64,000 nt of DNA from Actinomycetes bacterium (GTDB lineage: Bacteria > Actinomycetota > Coriobacteriia > Anaerosomatales > Anaerosomataceae). Numbering within the stretch: the stretch's first letter is position 1; every line of letters begins with the position of its first letter. Positions 44,076-52,340 of this stretch are shown in pieces. The stretch spans positions 1 to 64,000 of the forward strand of contig JAJFTR010000001.1 in NCBI GenBank assembly GCA_021372825.1. The letters run 5' to 3'. The notes beneath the pieces are model-generated. The model ran no database searches. It was not told the origin of the DNA and saw only the letters and a list, made by a program, of their open reading frames with translations. Both the position numbers and the translations under genes were made by a program.

Positions 44076-45782
44076 TCACAGGTCGCGGATGACCTTTGCG
44101 ACGAAATCGGCCGCGAGCTCCAGGCTCTCCTCGGAAACCACTTCGACGGTGTCTTCGTACGTGTGTTGATAGGGCACTCGGCCGTTGATATCGAACGCGG
44201 TGAATGTGAGGGCCTTGAACCTCCGCGCAAGCGCGAAACCTGCATCCGTCATCGTCTTCGTGTTCTCCGCTGGACGCACGGGCAGGTCCTCATCACGTGC
44301 CACGCGCCGCGCAGAGGAAGCCAGCCGGCGATCCGAATGATACCGCCGCACGATGCCTTCGGAGGTCGTCCAGCCGAGCTTCCCGACCCCGACGCTGTCA
44401 AGGTTGATGATGAGGGCGTGTCGCGCTTCCTCTTCGTACTGGGAGAGGAACGCTCGCATCCCCCAACACCCGGATTCCTTGGCGCCGGTCGCTACGAACC
44501 AGATCTCTTTTTCGACAAGCGCGCGATCGACCGACGATGTCACGCGGCGACGGATCCTCGCGGCCTCTTGCGCCGCGAAGTCGGGCTCCTCGAACGGATC
44601 CGCGCCCCCGGCGCTTCCGCCTTTGAACCCGAAATCGTCCTCCTCCTCGCCAAAATCGTCCCAGCTCCCTATCCTGCGACCCTCCCTGCGAGCATCGAAG
44701 CCCTTGCCGAGGCCGAGCCAATCACTGACGCCACGGCGCTCCTCCCGTCGACCCCGGTGCTCTTCGGATGGCTCAGGAGCGAGTTCGTCGTCGAAGGACG
44801 CCTGCCCGAAGGACGGCTCTTCATCCTCCTCGTCCGCCCACAGCGCCTTTGTCCGGATCTCGCTGCCCGTGCGGTCTGATGCGCGAGGGAAGTCATCGTC
44901 CCACTCCACATCGTCGAACGTACCGATCGAACGCCGCTGCGGTTCGTCGATGTCCGCGACCACGGGCGTGTAAGTGAGCAACGCATCCTCGATCACCACG
45001 TCCGCCTCGCGTGCCACATCAGGTGTGCGCCGCACGGGGCCCGACGAGCCGAGACGCAGCGTGTCCGGCTCCGGGACCACGCGTTGTATGATGCCGAGAA
45101 GAGCCGCCACGCCCGAAGCGTTGTCGTTCGCACCGTCAGTGGCATGCGCAAGCAGCTGTTGGTGCACACTCACCACGAACGGTAACAACAGATATGCCGC
45201 TGGCACGAGTGTGGCGTACCAGGTGTACGGACTCCATCCGGAGGCAAAGGGCATCCGGCCGAGGAGTATGAGGACGGGCACGAGAGCGGCCGCGAGCCGC
45301 GTCACGAACAGGCTGGCCGCTCGACGCTTCACCATGCTTGGCCGGTACATCAGCGACGCCTTCGCAGAATCGTAGTGCGCGACCACGATCACGCGCTTCA
45401 GCCGCTCACCCCGCCGCGCCTTGGGCACATGACGGGCGATGATGTTCTGACTCGGCCCCTTGGGAAGCAGTCGGGACAGACCCCACCTGCCCGCCAGATC
45501 GAAGTGCATCACGACCGCGACCAGCGTCGCCACCGCGAAGGCCGGCCACAGAAACGCGCTCCACCGGCTCGCGACCGCCGCAACGATCGTGAGAAGGTGA
45601 TACACGACGAACGCGGCGGCGTCATCACGAGCGGCGTCGAAGTCCTGGCGCTCCACATCCAGTCCGCGATCGCGCATCACGCCTTCGATGTAGTCGGCAG
45701 CGCGAGCTTCCGCGTCGGTGGTCGCCGGACGGGGTCCTATCACGTCCGCCAGTTGTCTGAGATGTTCCGCGAGCTCGGCCAT
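44076..45782 (-). CDS. M28 family metallopeptidase with membrane segments and acidic insert
   Basis: A 568-residue protein with the zinc-peptidase ligands of family M28 in order: VVAHYDSAKAS (His, Asp), TDGANDNASGVAALLG (bridging Asp), FVATGAKESGCWG (Glu pair region), LIINLDSVGVG (Asp) and YQHTYEDTVEVV (His). Hydrophobic segments near residues 60-100 and 165-220 anchor it in the membrane. An insert of about 150 residues rich in Asp, Glu and Arg separates the second and third motifs. M28 enzymes are aminopeptidases; the substrate is unknown. AGGAGG precedes the start. Confidence 0.82.
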   Translation of the reverse strand: MAELAEHLRQLADVIGPRPATTDAEARAADYIEGVMRDRGLDVERQDFDAARDDAAAFVVYHLLTIVAAVASRWSAFLWPAFAVATLVAVVMHFDLAGRWGLSRLLPKGPSQNIIARHVPKARRGERLKRVIVVAHYDSAKASLMYRPSMVKRRAASLFVTRLAAALVPVLILLGRMPFASGWSPYTWYATLVPAAYLLLPFVVSVHQQLLAHATDGANDNASGVAALLGIIQRVVPEPDTLRLGSSGPVRRTPDVAREADVVIEDALLTYTPVVADIDEPQRRSIGTFDDVEWDDDFPRASDRTGSEIRTKALWADEEDEEPSFGQASFDDELAPEPSEEHRGRREERRGVSDWLGLGKGFDARREGRRIGSWDDFGEEEDDFGFKGGSAGGADPFEEPDFAAQEAARIRRRVTSSVDRALVEKEIWFVATGAKESGCWGMRAFLSQYEEEARHALIINLDSVGVGKLGWTTSEGIVRRYHSDRRLASSARRVARDEDLPVRPAENTKTMTDAGFALARRFKALTFTAFDINGRVPYQHTYEDTVEVVSEESLELAADFVAKVIRDL

Positions 45783-45845
45783 CGAGCCTCCTGGGTCACG
45801 TCTCGCCTTCTTCCGGCTCGCGACCATGATACCCCGAAGAGCCGT

Positions 45846-46169
45846 TCACGCGTGACAGCGACCGCACTCCCGGATGCGGAAGCGTGAGTGCTCCGCCTGC
45901 ACGACCGCGTCATCGCTGTGACAGACGCATCCCGGCACCGGGACCACGAACACGGGCTCCAGGGCAGGAGCCCGGTTCGCGGTCACTCTCTCATCGTAAG
46001 CCGCCTTCATCGCCGAAGTCCGGACCCACATGCCCCCGAACGCGTAGAGGAACGCGCCCAGCGTTATGAGGGCAGCCGCCACCCATGACACGAGCCGCAC
46101 TCCACGCCGAATCCTTAAGCGCGTTCGACCGGCGGGGAGGTTGACTGTGGTGTCTGTGCGCTGGTCCAT
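45846..46169 (-). CDS. Membrane-anchored mini-cytochrome-like protein next to hcp
   Basis: A 107-residue protein with one membrane helix (VSWVAAALITLGAFLYAFGG, residues 28-47) and an outer tail. The C-terminus reads GCVCHSDDAVVQAEHSRFRI and ends RECGRCHA: a heme c motif CxxCH (CGRCH) is placed two residues before the end, and an odd CxCH (CVCH) lies about 25 residues earlier. It starts 3 bp after the hcp stop, so it is co-translated. It could pass electrons between the quinone pool and a periplasmic partner, or bind NO. I know no named family. Confidence 0.6.
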   Translation of the reverse strand: MDQRTDTTVNLPAGRTRLRIRRGVRLVSWVAAALITLGAFLYAFGGMWVRTSAMKAAYDERVTANRAPALEPVFVVPVPGCVCHSDDAVVQAEHSRFRIRECGRCHA

Positions 46170-46172
46170 GGG

Positions 46173-47801
46173 TCAGCCGAGGATCGCCGTAAGATCCTCG
46201 GAGGCCGAGGCGCCGATGGGCTTGATCGAGAACTCGTCCACCAAGACCTGGAGCACCGCGGGCGTGATGAAGGCGGGCAGGGTCGGCCCAAGGCGGATGT
46301 CTGTGATGCCGAGGTGCAGGAGTGTGAGAAGGATAGCCACCGCCTTCTGCTCGTACCACGACAAGACGAGTGACATCGGGAGTTCGTTGACGCTCACCCC
46401 GAAGGCGTCGGCAAGAGCAAGCGCGATCTTGATGGCCGAGTAGGCGTCGTTGCACTGGCCGACGTCCAAAAGACGCGGGATCCCGCCGATCTCGCCCAGC
46501 TGGTGGTCGAAGAAGCGGAACTTACCGCATGCGAGTGTGAGCACCACGGTATCGGCTGGAGCCTGGTCCACGAAGTCGGTGTAGTAGCTGCGGCCAGGCT
46601 TGGCGCCGTCACAGCCGCCGACGAGGAAAAAGTGGCGGATGGCCCCGCTTTTCACCGCCTCGATCACGGCCGGTGCGACAGAGAGGACCGCGTTGCGCCC
46701 GAATCCGACCGTGACAGAGCCGCCATCGACCTCGTCGGTGAAACCCGGGAGCTCGAGCGCTCGCTCGATCACCGCGCCGAAGTCGCCGTTTGCCACGTGC
46801 GTGGCGGCCGGGTGCGCAACGCGACCCGTCGTGAAGATGTTGGCGGCGTACGTGTCGCGAGGGTTCTGAATGCAGTTGGTGGTCATGAGGATCGCGCCGG
46901 GGAACTCGTCGAACTCCTTGCGCTGGTTCTGCCAGGCGGTCCCGTAATGGCCGTAGAAGTGCGGGTACTTCTTGAGCTCCGGGTAGCCATGCGCCGGCAA
47001 CATCTCGCCATGGGTGTACACGTCGATGCCGCGGTCTTCGGTCTGCTCGAGAAGGTCGGCCAGGTCCTTGAGATCGTGACCCGAGATGAGTATCGCCTTG
47101 TTCGGCCGGTGTCCCAGCGGCACGCTCGTCGGCGCTGGGTGGCCGTAAGCGCCGGTGTTGGCGGCATCCAGGAGCTCCATAACGCGCAGGTTGACCTCTC
47201 CCGTCTTGAGAACCAGGCCGATCCAGTCCTCACGCGACAGTGACGTGTCCTCAAGCGCGGCAAGAAGCTCATGCATGAACTCGTACACCGCCGGATCCTC
47301 ATGTCCGAGGATCCGCGCATGGTCCGCATACGCGGCGAGTCCTTTGAGCCCGTACACGGCGGTCTGCTGGAGCGACTGGACGTTCTCGTCGCGGCTGTGG
47401 TCCGAGAAGATGCCCACCGCCTCACCCTGTGCGACCATTCCCGGGATGTCATGCGCGGGTTCGAAATCCACGCCGGGCGCGGCAGGGACCTCGGCGCCAG
47501 CCGCTTCGACTTTCTCTCGCAACGCGCGCTTGACTTCGGCTCCCTGCACGATCACATCGGCCATGTGCTCGGCATCGAAGTCGACGTTGGTCACCGTTGT
47601 GAAGAGTGCCTCGGCCGTGAAGACCTGCGCGTCATGGTCGACGACCCCTGCCTTCTCACCTGCCACCGCGATCGCGGCGATACCCTTGAGCTCATGCAGC
47701 AGCAGGTCCTGCAGTACGGCGACTTCGGCAGTCTTGCCGCACACGCCCACTGTGGTGCATCCCACACCCTTGTTCGTCTGTTCACACTGATTGCAGAACA
47801 T
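46173..47801 (-). CDS. hcp: Hybrid cluster protein (hydroxylamine reductase)
   Basis: A 542-residue class I Hcp. The N-terminal cluster motif MFCNQCEQTNKGVGC and onward gives Cys 3, 6, 15 and 21 (Cx2Cx8Cx5C), the anaerobe [4Fe-4S] type. Hybrid-cluster ligands are visible in TNCIQNP, VGGCDGAKPGRSYY, LACGKFRF and GQCNDAYSA. Hcp reduces NO or hydroxylamine and protects against nitrosative stress; a trans-nitrosylase role is also reported. AGGAG precedes the ATG. It lies downstream of a ferredoxin and YgbA-like gene under a DNR-like box. Confidence 0.95.
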   Translation of the reverse strand: MFCNQCEQTNKGVGCTTVGVCGKTAEVAVLQDLLLHELKGIAAIAVAGEKAGVVDHDAQVFTAEALFTTVTNVDFDAEHMADVIVQGAEVKRALREKVEAAGAEVPAAPGVDFEPAHDIPGMVAQGEAVGIFSDHSRDENVQSLQQTAVYGLKGLAAYADHARILGHEDPAVYEFMHELLAALEDTSLSREDWIGLVLKTGEVNLRVMELLDAANTGAYGHPAPTSVPLGHRPNKAILISGHDLKDLADLLEQTEDRGIDVYTHGEMLPAHGYPELKKYPHFYGHYGTAWQNQRKEFDEFPGAILMTTNCIQNPRDTYAANIFTTGRVAHPAATHVANGDFGAVIERALELPGFTDEVDGGSVTVGFGRNAVLSVAPAVIEAVKSGAIRHFFLVGGCDGAKPGRSYYTDFVDQAPADTVVLTLACGKFRFFDHQLGEIGGIPRLLDVGQCNDAYSAIKIALALADAFGVSVNELPMSLVLSWYEQKAVAILLTLLHLGITDIRLGPTLPAFITPAVLQVLVDEFSIKPIGASASEDLTAILG

Positions 47802-47900
47802 GCCGACTCCTCTCATGGACCGATCATGACCGGGTATGCTCACGCCCGCGATGGCACATGGACCCTCTCCTCGGCGGGGGCCCATGTATTCACTCGCCCT

Positions 47901-48287
47901 CTACCCGTGGATCAACGATGGCAGGCAGCGCATACACACCCACGTGCTCTCACCCGCGCTGCGCACGGGCAGCAACGGCACGTCGTCTTCGGACGTCCCG
48001 CAACGAAAACAATGCTGGGCGACGTAGGTGGCGCGCTTCTCGGCGATAAGCGGCTCGGCAGCCTCGGGATCGAAGGGCGCCGCCTCGCGCACGTGCACAG
48101 TGAGGGCGCCTGTCGGGCACACTCCCAGACAGAAGCCTGCACCGTCACAGAGCTCCTCTCGCAGAACTCTCGCTTTGCCGTTGACGATCTGGATCGCGCC
48201 TTCGGCACAAGGACTCACGCACTGACCGCAGCCGGTGCACAGGTCCTCGTCGATGCGCACGATCTGTCGTGCGACAGTCACAGACAT
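47901..48287 (-). CDS. 2[4Fe-4S] ferredoxin with C-terminal CxxC ribbon
   Basis: A 128-residue ferredoxin. The first cluster motif is DLCTGCGQCVSPCAEGAI, the second ELCDGAGFCLGVCPTGAL (the CDGxGxCLGxCP variant). After residue 90 two more cysteine pairs appear (HCFRCGTS and VCMRCLPS), suggesting a zinc or rubredoxin-like site. This ferredoxin type often accompanies hcp and is its likely electron donor. It lies between the YgbA-like gene and hcp. Confidence 0.88.
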   Translation of the reverse strand: MSVTVARQIVRIDEDLCTGCGQCVSPCAEGAIQIVNGKARVLREELCDGAGFCLGVCPTGALTVHVREAAPFDPEAAEPLIAEKRATYVAQHCFRCGTSEDDVPLLPVRSAGESTWVCMRCLPSLIHG

Positions 48288-48291
48288 CGTG

Positions 48292-48747
48292 TCACTCCTC
48301 ATGTGTCGAGCCGCTGGCCGCGGCCTTGCGTGCCTTCTTGGTGTATGTGATCGCCTCGACGGCATGTCTCAAGCCATCGAGCGCGTGACCGTGGAACACC
48401 GCGCGTGGACCGGAGAAGCGCATCATCTGGCGCTGCCACGCGGACTCCGCCGGTGAGTAGCAGTGCGTGTCGCAGTGCGCACAGAACGGTTTGGGATCCT
48501 TGCGGCAGTACGCCCGGCGCTTCTCGGCATACGCGAGATGCTGTGCGCACTCGTCACACACCACAGGCGCCTTGTCGCCGTACACTCCGAGGCGCGCCGC
48601 GTCTGTGATGGCCTGCGACCGGGTCCGATCACGATGATGCGCCGCGCAGTAGATGCCGATGAAGTCGCCCACTGTGCGGATGTCGTGAGCGACGCTTCGA
48701 TCGCCCATCCTCTCGGCGAACCGTTCACTTATCTCGTGCGTGCCCAC
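48292..48747 (-). CDS. YgbA-like nitrous oxide-stimulated promoter family protein
   Basis: A 151-residue protein of the YgbA_NO family. The Cys-rich signature is clear: CDECAQHLAYAEKRRAYCRK, then KPFCAHCDTHCYSP and QMMRFSGPRAVFHGHALD. E. coli ygbA is induced by NO and needed to recover growth after NO stress; its role is linked to iron-sulfur protection or repair. The GTG start at 48747 follows AGGAGGAGGG; an ATG at 48771 would lie at the predicted transcription start. First gene of the set YgbA-ferredoxin-hcp-mini-cytochrome. Confidence 0.82.
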   Translation of the reverse strand: MGTHEISERFAERMGDRSVAHDIRTVGDFIGIYCAAHHRDRTRSQAITDAARLGVYGDKAPVVCDECAQHLAYAEKRRAYCRKDPKPFCAHCDTHCYSPAESAWQRQMMRFSGPRAVFHGHALDGLRHAVEAITYTKKARKAAASGSTHEE

Positions 48748-48776
48748 TTCCGATCCCTCCTCCTGCGTCATGACCA

Positions 48777-48818
48777 AGCCTACGGCTGCGCGTCGCGCAA
48801 CGCCTTGACTCATGTCAA
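48777..48818 (-). promoter_or_regulatory. DNR/FNR-type box and class II promoter
   Basis: TTGACTCATGTCAA at 48805-48818 is a perfect palindrome (TTGAC-N4-GTCAA). On the minus strand a -10-like TAGGCT lies at 48782-48777. A start near 48770 places the box at -41.5, the activation position for Crp/Fnr proteins. It lies in the gap to the divergent regulator gene, which it may also autoregulate. Confidence 0.82.
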
Positions 48819-48848
48819 AATCAGCGACATGGATACCTTGGACAAACG

Positions 48849-49565
48849 ATGACCCCCGTGAGACCCGCGCGTCCTGACGTCGTGGCAGCGCTCCGCGCGT
48901 GCCGGCTGTGGCGCGCCGCGACAGACACCGCCATCGAAAGACTTGCCGCATCCGCCACCGTCGAGCAGGCCGCACGCGGTACCGCGCTCGCCTCCGAGGG
49001 TGAAGTGGCCGATCGTTTTGCTGTCGTGGTGGCCGGCAAGGCTCGCGTTTACCATCTCCAAGCCGATGGCCGCATCATCACCTTTGAGACCGTCGAAAGC
49101 GGCGAGCCACTCGCCGCCGTGGCGTCGCTGGCGGGCGCGCGCTACCCGGCGAACATCGACGCCGCCACAGACGCGACCATCGCGTGGCTTTCGCGCGACG
49201 CGCTCTTCACGCTGATCGCCGAGGAGCCTGACGTAGCGCGCTCCGTGATCGCCGACCTTGCTGGGCGGGTCGTGAACCTCACAGCGGTGGTGCAGACCCT
49301 CGCGCTCGATGTTCCCGCACGTGTCGCACGCTACCTGTTCCAGCGCTCGCTGGCGGTGGGGGAAGCTACGCCGGAAGGCTTGCGGGTCTCCCTCGGCATG
49401 ACCAAGACCGAGCTCGCACACTCCCTCGGGACGGTACCCGAGACCCTCTCGCGCGCGTTCGCGAGACTGAAGGGCGACGGAGTGCTCGACGTGCGCGGCC
49501 CGGACGTGATCGTCCACGATGTCGGAGCCCTCGCTCGCCTCGGATCCGGATACGCCGAGGAGTGA
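48849..49565 (+). CDS. Crp/Fnr-family regulator, DNR/NnrR-like
   Basis: A 238-residue regulator. An N-terminal cyclic-nucleotide-like beta-roll (ALASEGEVADRFAVVVAGKA) and dimer helix lead to a winged helix: MTKTELAHSLGTVPETLSRA, with the E-x-x-S-R recognition pattern that binds TTGA-type half sites. The N-terminal cysteines of FNR are absent, so it should not carry an oxygen-sensing [4Fe-4S] cluster; a heme or other NO sensor as in DNR is more likely. It is divergent from the hcp locus and is its likely activator. Confidence 0.86.
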   Translation: MTPVRPARPDVVAALRACRLWRAATDTAIERLAASATVEQAARGTALASEGEVADRFAVVVAGKARVYHLQADGRIITFETVESGEPLAAVASLAGARYPANIDAATDATIAWLSRDALFTLIAEEPDVARSVIADLAGRVVNLTAVVQTLALDVPARVARYLFQRSLAVGEATPEGLRVSLGMTKTELAHSLGTVPETLSRAFARLKGDGVLDVRGPDVIVHDVGALARLGSGYAEE

Positions 49566-49625
49566 CGGCGCTCTTGGACTCCCGCGCTCCGGCCCGCACG
49601 TGGCCTTGGTCCGTTCTTGCGGGCG

Positions 49626-50573
49626 CTACTTCTTGGGTTCGCTCTCGCTCAACGCCTTGATGCGAGCGTCGGCGCTGCGAGCGGCCTCGCGCGCGTCGAA
49701 GTAGGCGGCTATATCCGCGGCCGTCAGCTTCTCATAGGCCTTCGAAAGCACCTCGGTGGGTGAGCCGGGAAGAGCCTTCGCCATTGCGACGACCTTCTTC
49801 TCCTCGGCGTTGTATGCGTCCAAGAGTTTGTTCGCGTCTTCGATCTTGCCCGCAAGCCACGTGGCGTCGATCTTCTTGGAACGTGCCAGGAGCTTGAGCT
49901 TGGCATCGACGTACGACACGAACGGCGCCATGTCCGCCTCGGGGAACTCAGCTGTGACAGTAGCCAGAGCGGACTTGGCCGAGGCCAGCTTGGCCTCTGC
50001 TTGCGCGGTGAGACTGGTCGATTGTGAGACACTGGCCTTGGTGTGCTTGTTATAGGAGGCGACCGCGCTGTCGGAGAGCGTCTCCGCCTCGCTCACGAGC
50101 CGCCACGCCTCCGCAGCCGGGCCCACCGCTCGCGCTGCCCGCCTGTCGGTCTCAAGGATCGGACGTGCGTGGTCGAGCATCGCGAGACGCTGCCTGATCG
50201 CATCCTCGAGCGCATCGGCAAGCTCGACATCGTCCTTGGAGAGGTCCGGCCGTGTTGCCTCGACCTCCTCGAGCGCGCGCGTGAGAGCCTGGGTCGCGGG
50301 ATCGATCTTCCCAAGTGCTGCCTTCGCGCTGTCCGCGAGCGCCGAGGTCACTTCGCTACGCACGGCGTTGTCGATAGCGAGCACGTCGGGCTCGGCTTCT
50401 GAGAGCATCGCTGACGCCTGCGAAAGCCTGGCACGCGCCGCACGCGGGCGGTCAAGCGCGCGCACTGCCGCATATGCGGCTGCACCGACAGCGAGCGCAA
50501 CCAAGAGCACGAGCACACTTCGAGCGGCGCGTCCTCGTCCAGGAGTCGCCGTCACATCATCGTCGTCTGCCAT
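49626..50573 (-). CDS. Membrane-anchored coiled-coil protein of unknown function
   Basis: A 315-residue protein with one N-terminal membrane helix (residues 19-38, SVLVLLVALAVGAAAYAAV) and an outer part that is almost all alpha-helical, rich in Ala, Glu, Lys and Ser with heptad-like repeats. No Cys and no catalytic motif are visible. It overlaps the end of the degenerate sensor kinase gene by 22 bp and is probably made with it; it might be the partner of that protein. I do not recognise the family. Confidence 0.62.
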   Translation of the reverse strand: MADDDDVTATPGRGRAARSVLVLLVALAVGAAAYAAVRALDRPRAARARLSQASAMLSEAEPDVLAIDNAVRSEVTSALADSAKAALGKIDPATQALTRALEEVEATRPDLSKDDVELADALEDAIRQRLAMLDHARPILETDRRAARAVGPAAEAWRLVSEAETLSDSAVASYNKHTKASVSQSTSLTAQAEAKLASAKSALATVTAEFPEADMAPFVSYVDAKLKLLARSKKIDATWLAGKIEDANKLLDAYNAEEKKVVAMAKALPGSPTEVLSKAYEKLTAADIAAYFDAREAARSADARIKALSESEPKK

Positions 50574-52099
50574 CGTTCCTCCTCGGGTATGCCCTTGGGT
50601 GCTGCCGGGTACTCGATCGTCACACGCGGAGCCGCGCTCTGTCGCCGCGTGATGCTGATACCGCCACCGTGTGCCTCGGCCACGATACGGGCGAGGTGCA
50701 ATCCGAGACCTGCCTCTGTGACCGGCTCTTGCTCGGCCAAAGAGGTGAGTTCCGCGAAGAGGTCCTCGGCGGCGCTCGCCTTCTCTCGCGTATCGATGGT
50801 GAGCAGCGTCCGCTCGTCTTCCGACGAGACCGTGAACGCGACCTCTGCGTCACGACTGCAGGTGCGGGCAAGACTGCGCAACAATCCGAGCACGGAACGC
50901 TCGGCGCACGCCCGGTCGACGAGCGCCGTACCGCTCCCGCTTATCCTGCACGCCGAGAAACGGCCGTCGCCTCCGACGTTCTCGCGCGTGCTCACAAGAG
51001 CCCGCACCATCCCCGCGATATCGACTTCCTCTACGTGGAGTCGCGGCGCGCTCTGGAGCCCGCTCATCAACGACAGGTCATCCAGGAGCGAGGCCATCTC
51101 CTCACAGCGGGCAACCATGTTACGCGCGATCCGCTCGCGCCGCTCGGGGTCCTCCGCGATACCCGATCTTGCGAGGAGCTGGGCGTAGCCGGTGACAGCG
51201 GTCAACGGGCTCGTAAGCTCTCGCACGACAAGGGATGCGAGGTACTCGTCACGGGGAGCCACTCCGGCGTCGGAAGCCACCCATTCCCGCAGGAACATCA
51301 GCATCACCGCCGACGCCTTGGCGTCGCGATCGAAAAGCGGCAGAGCGTGCACGAGCGTCTGCCGGGAACTGCCGTCCTTGCACGCCACATCAAGCGCGAT
51401 CTCAGAGATCTCTGTCTTGGACGCGACTCCGCGAACCGCTCGCACGAACGACCTCCGACGTTCGGCCCCGCACGCGGGAAGCACACAGCCAAGGACTTCG
51501 TGGCCCGCCCATCCGGTGAGGCGCTCGCATCCCTCGCTCCACTTCCTCACACGTCCGTCCAAGTCCACGACAGCCCATCCCTCGTACATGCTCGCCAGGG
51601 AGTGGGTGATGTCGTTGTTGGCCTGCAGCAGCTGCCCGGCTCTGGATCGTACCGAGTCAAGATCGTGCTCCTGCGCAAGCGCCGCGCCGAGAGCGTGACC
51701 GTGCACGGCGAGCATTCTCAGGCCCGATCCGGATGGCACGACGCGGGTCACGATCACGAGGGCCCCGACTGGACCTTCGCCGTCCCACAACGGCACGAGG
51801 ACGACGACGTCGTCGGCCTCATCGCGCTCGACCCAACTGCGAAGCACGGACACTTCGTCCGCGTAGATGAGGTCGATGGCCTGGGGATGCGCCTCGGGAT
51901 CCAGGCGCGGTGCACGTGCATGGTCCGCCGGAGCGACCGCCACACAATGGTACGAACCGTCCCTGGCGAGGATGTAGCCGTACACCGCCGTCGCGGAGAT
52001 CGCATGCAAGATCTCTCTTACGGCACGCTCGAGGACCGATGCCCCTTTGGTGCACCGTGCGCTCCCGGCCCGTTTGACGACCCGTCTTTCCCCTGCCAT
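50552..52099 (-). CDS. Degenerate histidine kinase (GAF/PAS, no phospho-His)
   Basis: A 515-residue soluble sensor-like protein: a GAF-like region (about residues 20-145), a PAS domain (165-275, EGWAVVDLDGRVRKWSEGCE), a HisKA-like helix pair and an HATPase-like end. The H-box reads LASLVVRELTSPLTAVTGYA, with Arg293 where the phosphorylated His should be. The N-box lacks its Asn (GLLRSLARTC) and the G1 box DxGxG is replaced by DTREKA, while G2 GLGLHLARIVAEAHGG is kept. It is therefore unlikely to autophosphorylate and may be a regulatory pseudokinase. GGGAGGG precedes the start. Confidence 0.82.
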   Translation of the reverse strand: MAGERRVVKRAGSARCTKGASVLERAVREILHAISATAVYGYILARDGSYHCVAVAPADHARAPRLDPEAHPQAIDLIYADEVSVLRSWVERDEADDVVVLVPLWDGEGPVGALVIVTRVVPSGSGLRMLAVHGHALGAALAQEHDLDSVRSRAGQLLQANNDITHSLASMYEGWAVVDLDGRVRKWSEGCERLTGWAGHEVLGCVLPACGAERRRSFVRAVRGVASKTEISEIALDVACKDGSSRQTLVHALPLFDRDAKASAVMLMFLREWVASDAGVAPRDEYLASLVVRELTSPLTAVTGYAQLLARSGIAEDPERRERIARNMVARCEEMASLLDDLSLMSGLQSAPRLHVEEVDIAGMVRALVSTRENVGGDGRFSACRISGSGTALVDRACAERSVLGLLRSLARTCSRDAEVAFTVSSEDERTLLTIDTREKASAAEDLFAELTSLAEQEPVTEAGLGLHLARIVAEAHGGGISITRRQSAAPRVTIEYPAAPKGIPEEERWQTTMM

Positions 52100-52171
52100 C
52101 GACCCTCCCGTTCGCGTCTACGTTGTATACTGCCGGGCTCGTAAGGGCAAGGCTTCGGGTGCTTCTGCCCC

Positions 52172-52186
52172 CTTGCATGTTGCAAG
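52172..52186. promoter_or_regulatory. Palindrome CTTGC-N5-GCAAG upstream of the pseudokinase
   Basis: CTTGCATGTTGCAAG lies about 75 bp upstream of the pseudokinase start and about 45 bp upstream of the candidate small-RNA start. It may be an operator shared by both directions. Confidence 0.4.
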
Positions 52187-52215
52187 TCTTGGTTGTATTC
52201 AAGTGGCACGCACGT

Positions 52216-52224
52216 TGCTATACT
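52216..52224 (+). promoter_or_regulatory. Extended -10 promoter of a candidate small RNA
   Basis: TGCTATACT is an extended -10 element (TGn-TATACT). No good -35 is present at 17 bp; TTGTAT lies 20 bp upstream. Predicted start about 52231. Confidence 0.55.
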
Positions 52225-52230
52225 ATGTGC

Positions 52231-52331
52231 GGGATCGAGCGACCCGTCCTCTCCTCCCCCCCTCAGAGACGGGGACCGCCGATTCCGTGTAAACGAGGTG
52301 CGCTCCCCCCGCGCACCTCGTTCCTCTTTCT
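52231..52331 (+). ncRNA. Candidate small RNA with C-rich loops
   Basis: A roughly 100-base transcript is predicted from an extended -10 promoter to a strong terminator. It folds into two hairpins. The first, CCCGT(C)CTCT / AGAGACGGG at 52243-52273, has a 12-base loop CCTCCCCCCCTC. The second is the terminator stem with loop TCCCCCC. C-rich loops of this kind in Gram-positive small RNAs pair with Shine-Dalgarno sequences. No coding frame is plausible. It lies between the pseudokinase and pafB, on the + strand. Confidence 0.5.
52292..52331 (+). terminator. Strong hairpin terminator
   Basis: A perfect 12-bp stem AACGAGGTGCGC / GCGCACCTCGTT with a 7-base loop, followed by CCTCTTTCT. It ends the candidate small RNA on the + strand. 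Confidence 0.8.
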
Positions 52332-52340
52332 CATAGATGG

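Noticed and set aside
48771-48771. ATG 48771 as the YgbA-like start
   Set aside because: It would coincide with the predicted transcription start at -41.5 from the box and lacks a ribosome site; GTG 48747 follows AGGAGGAGGG.
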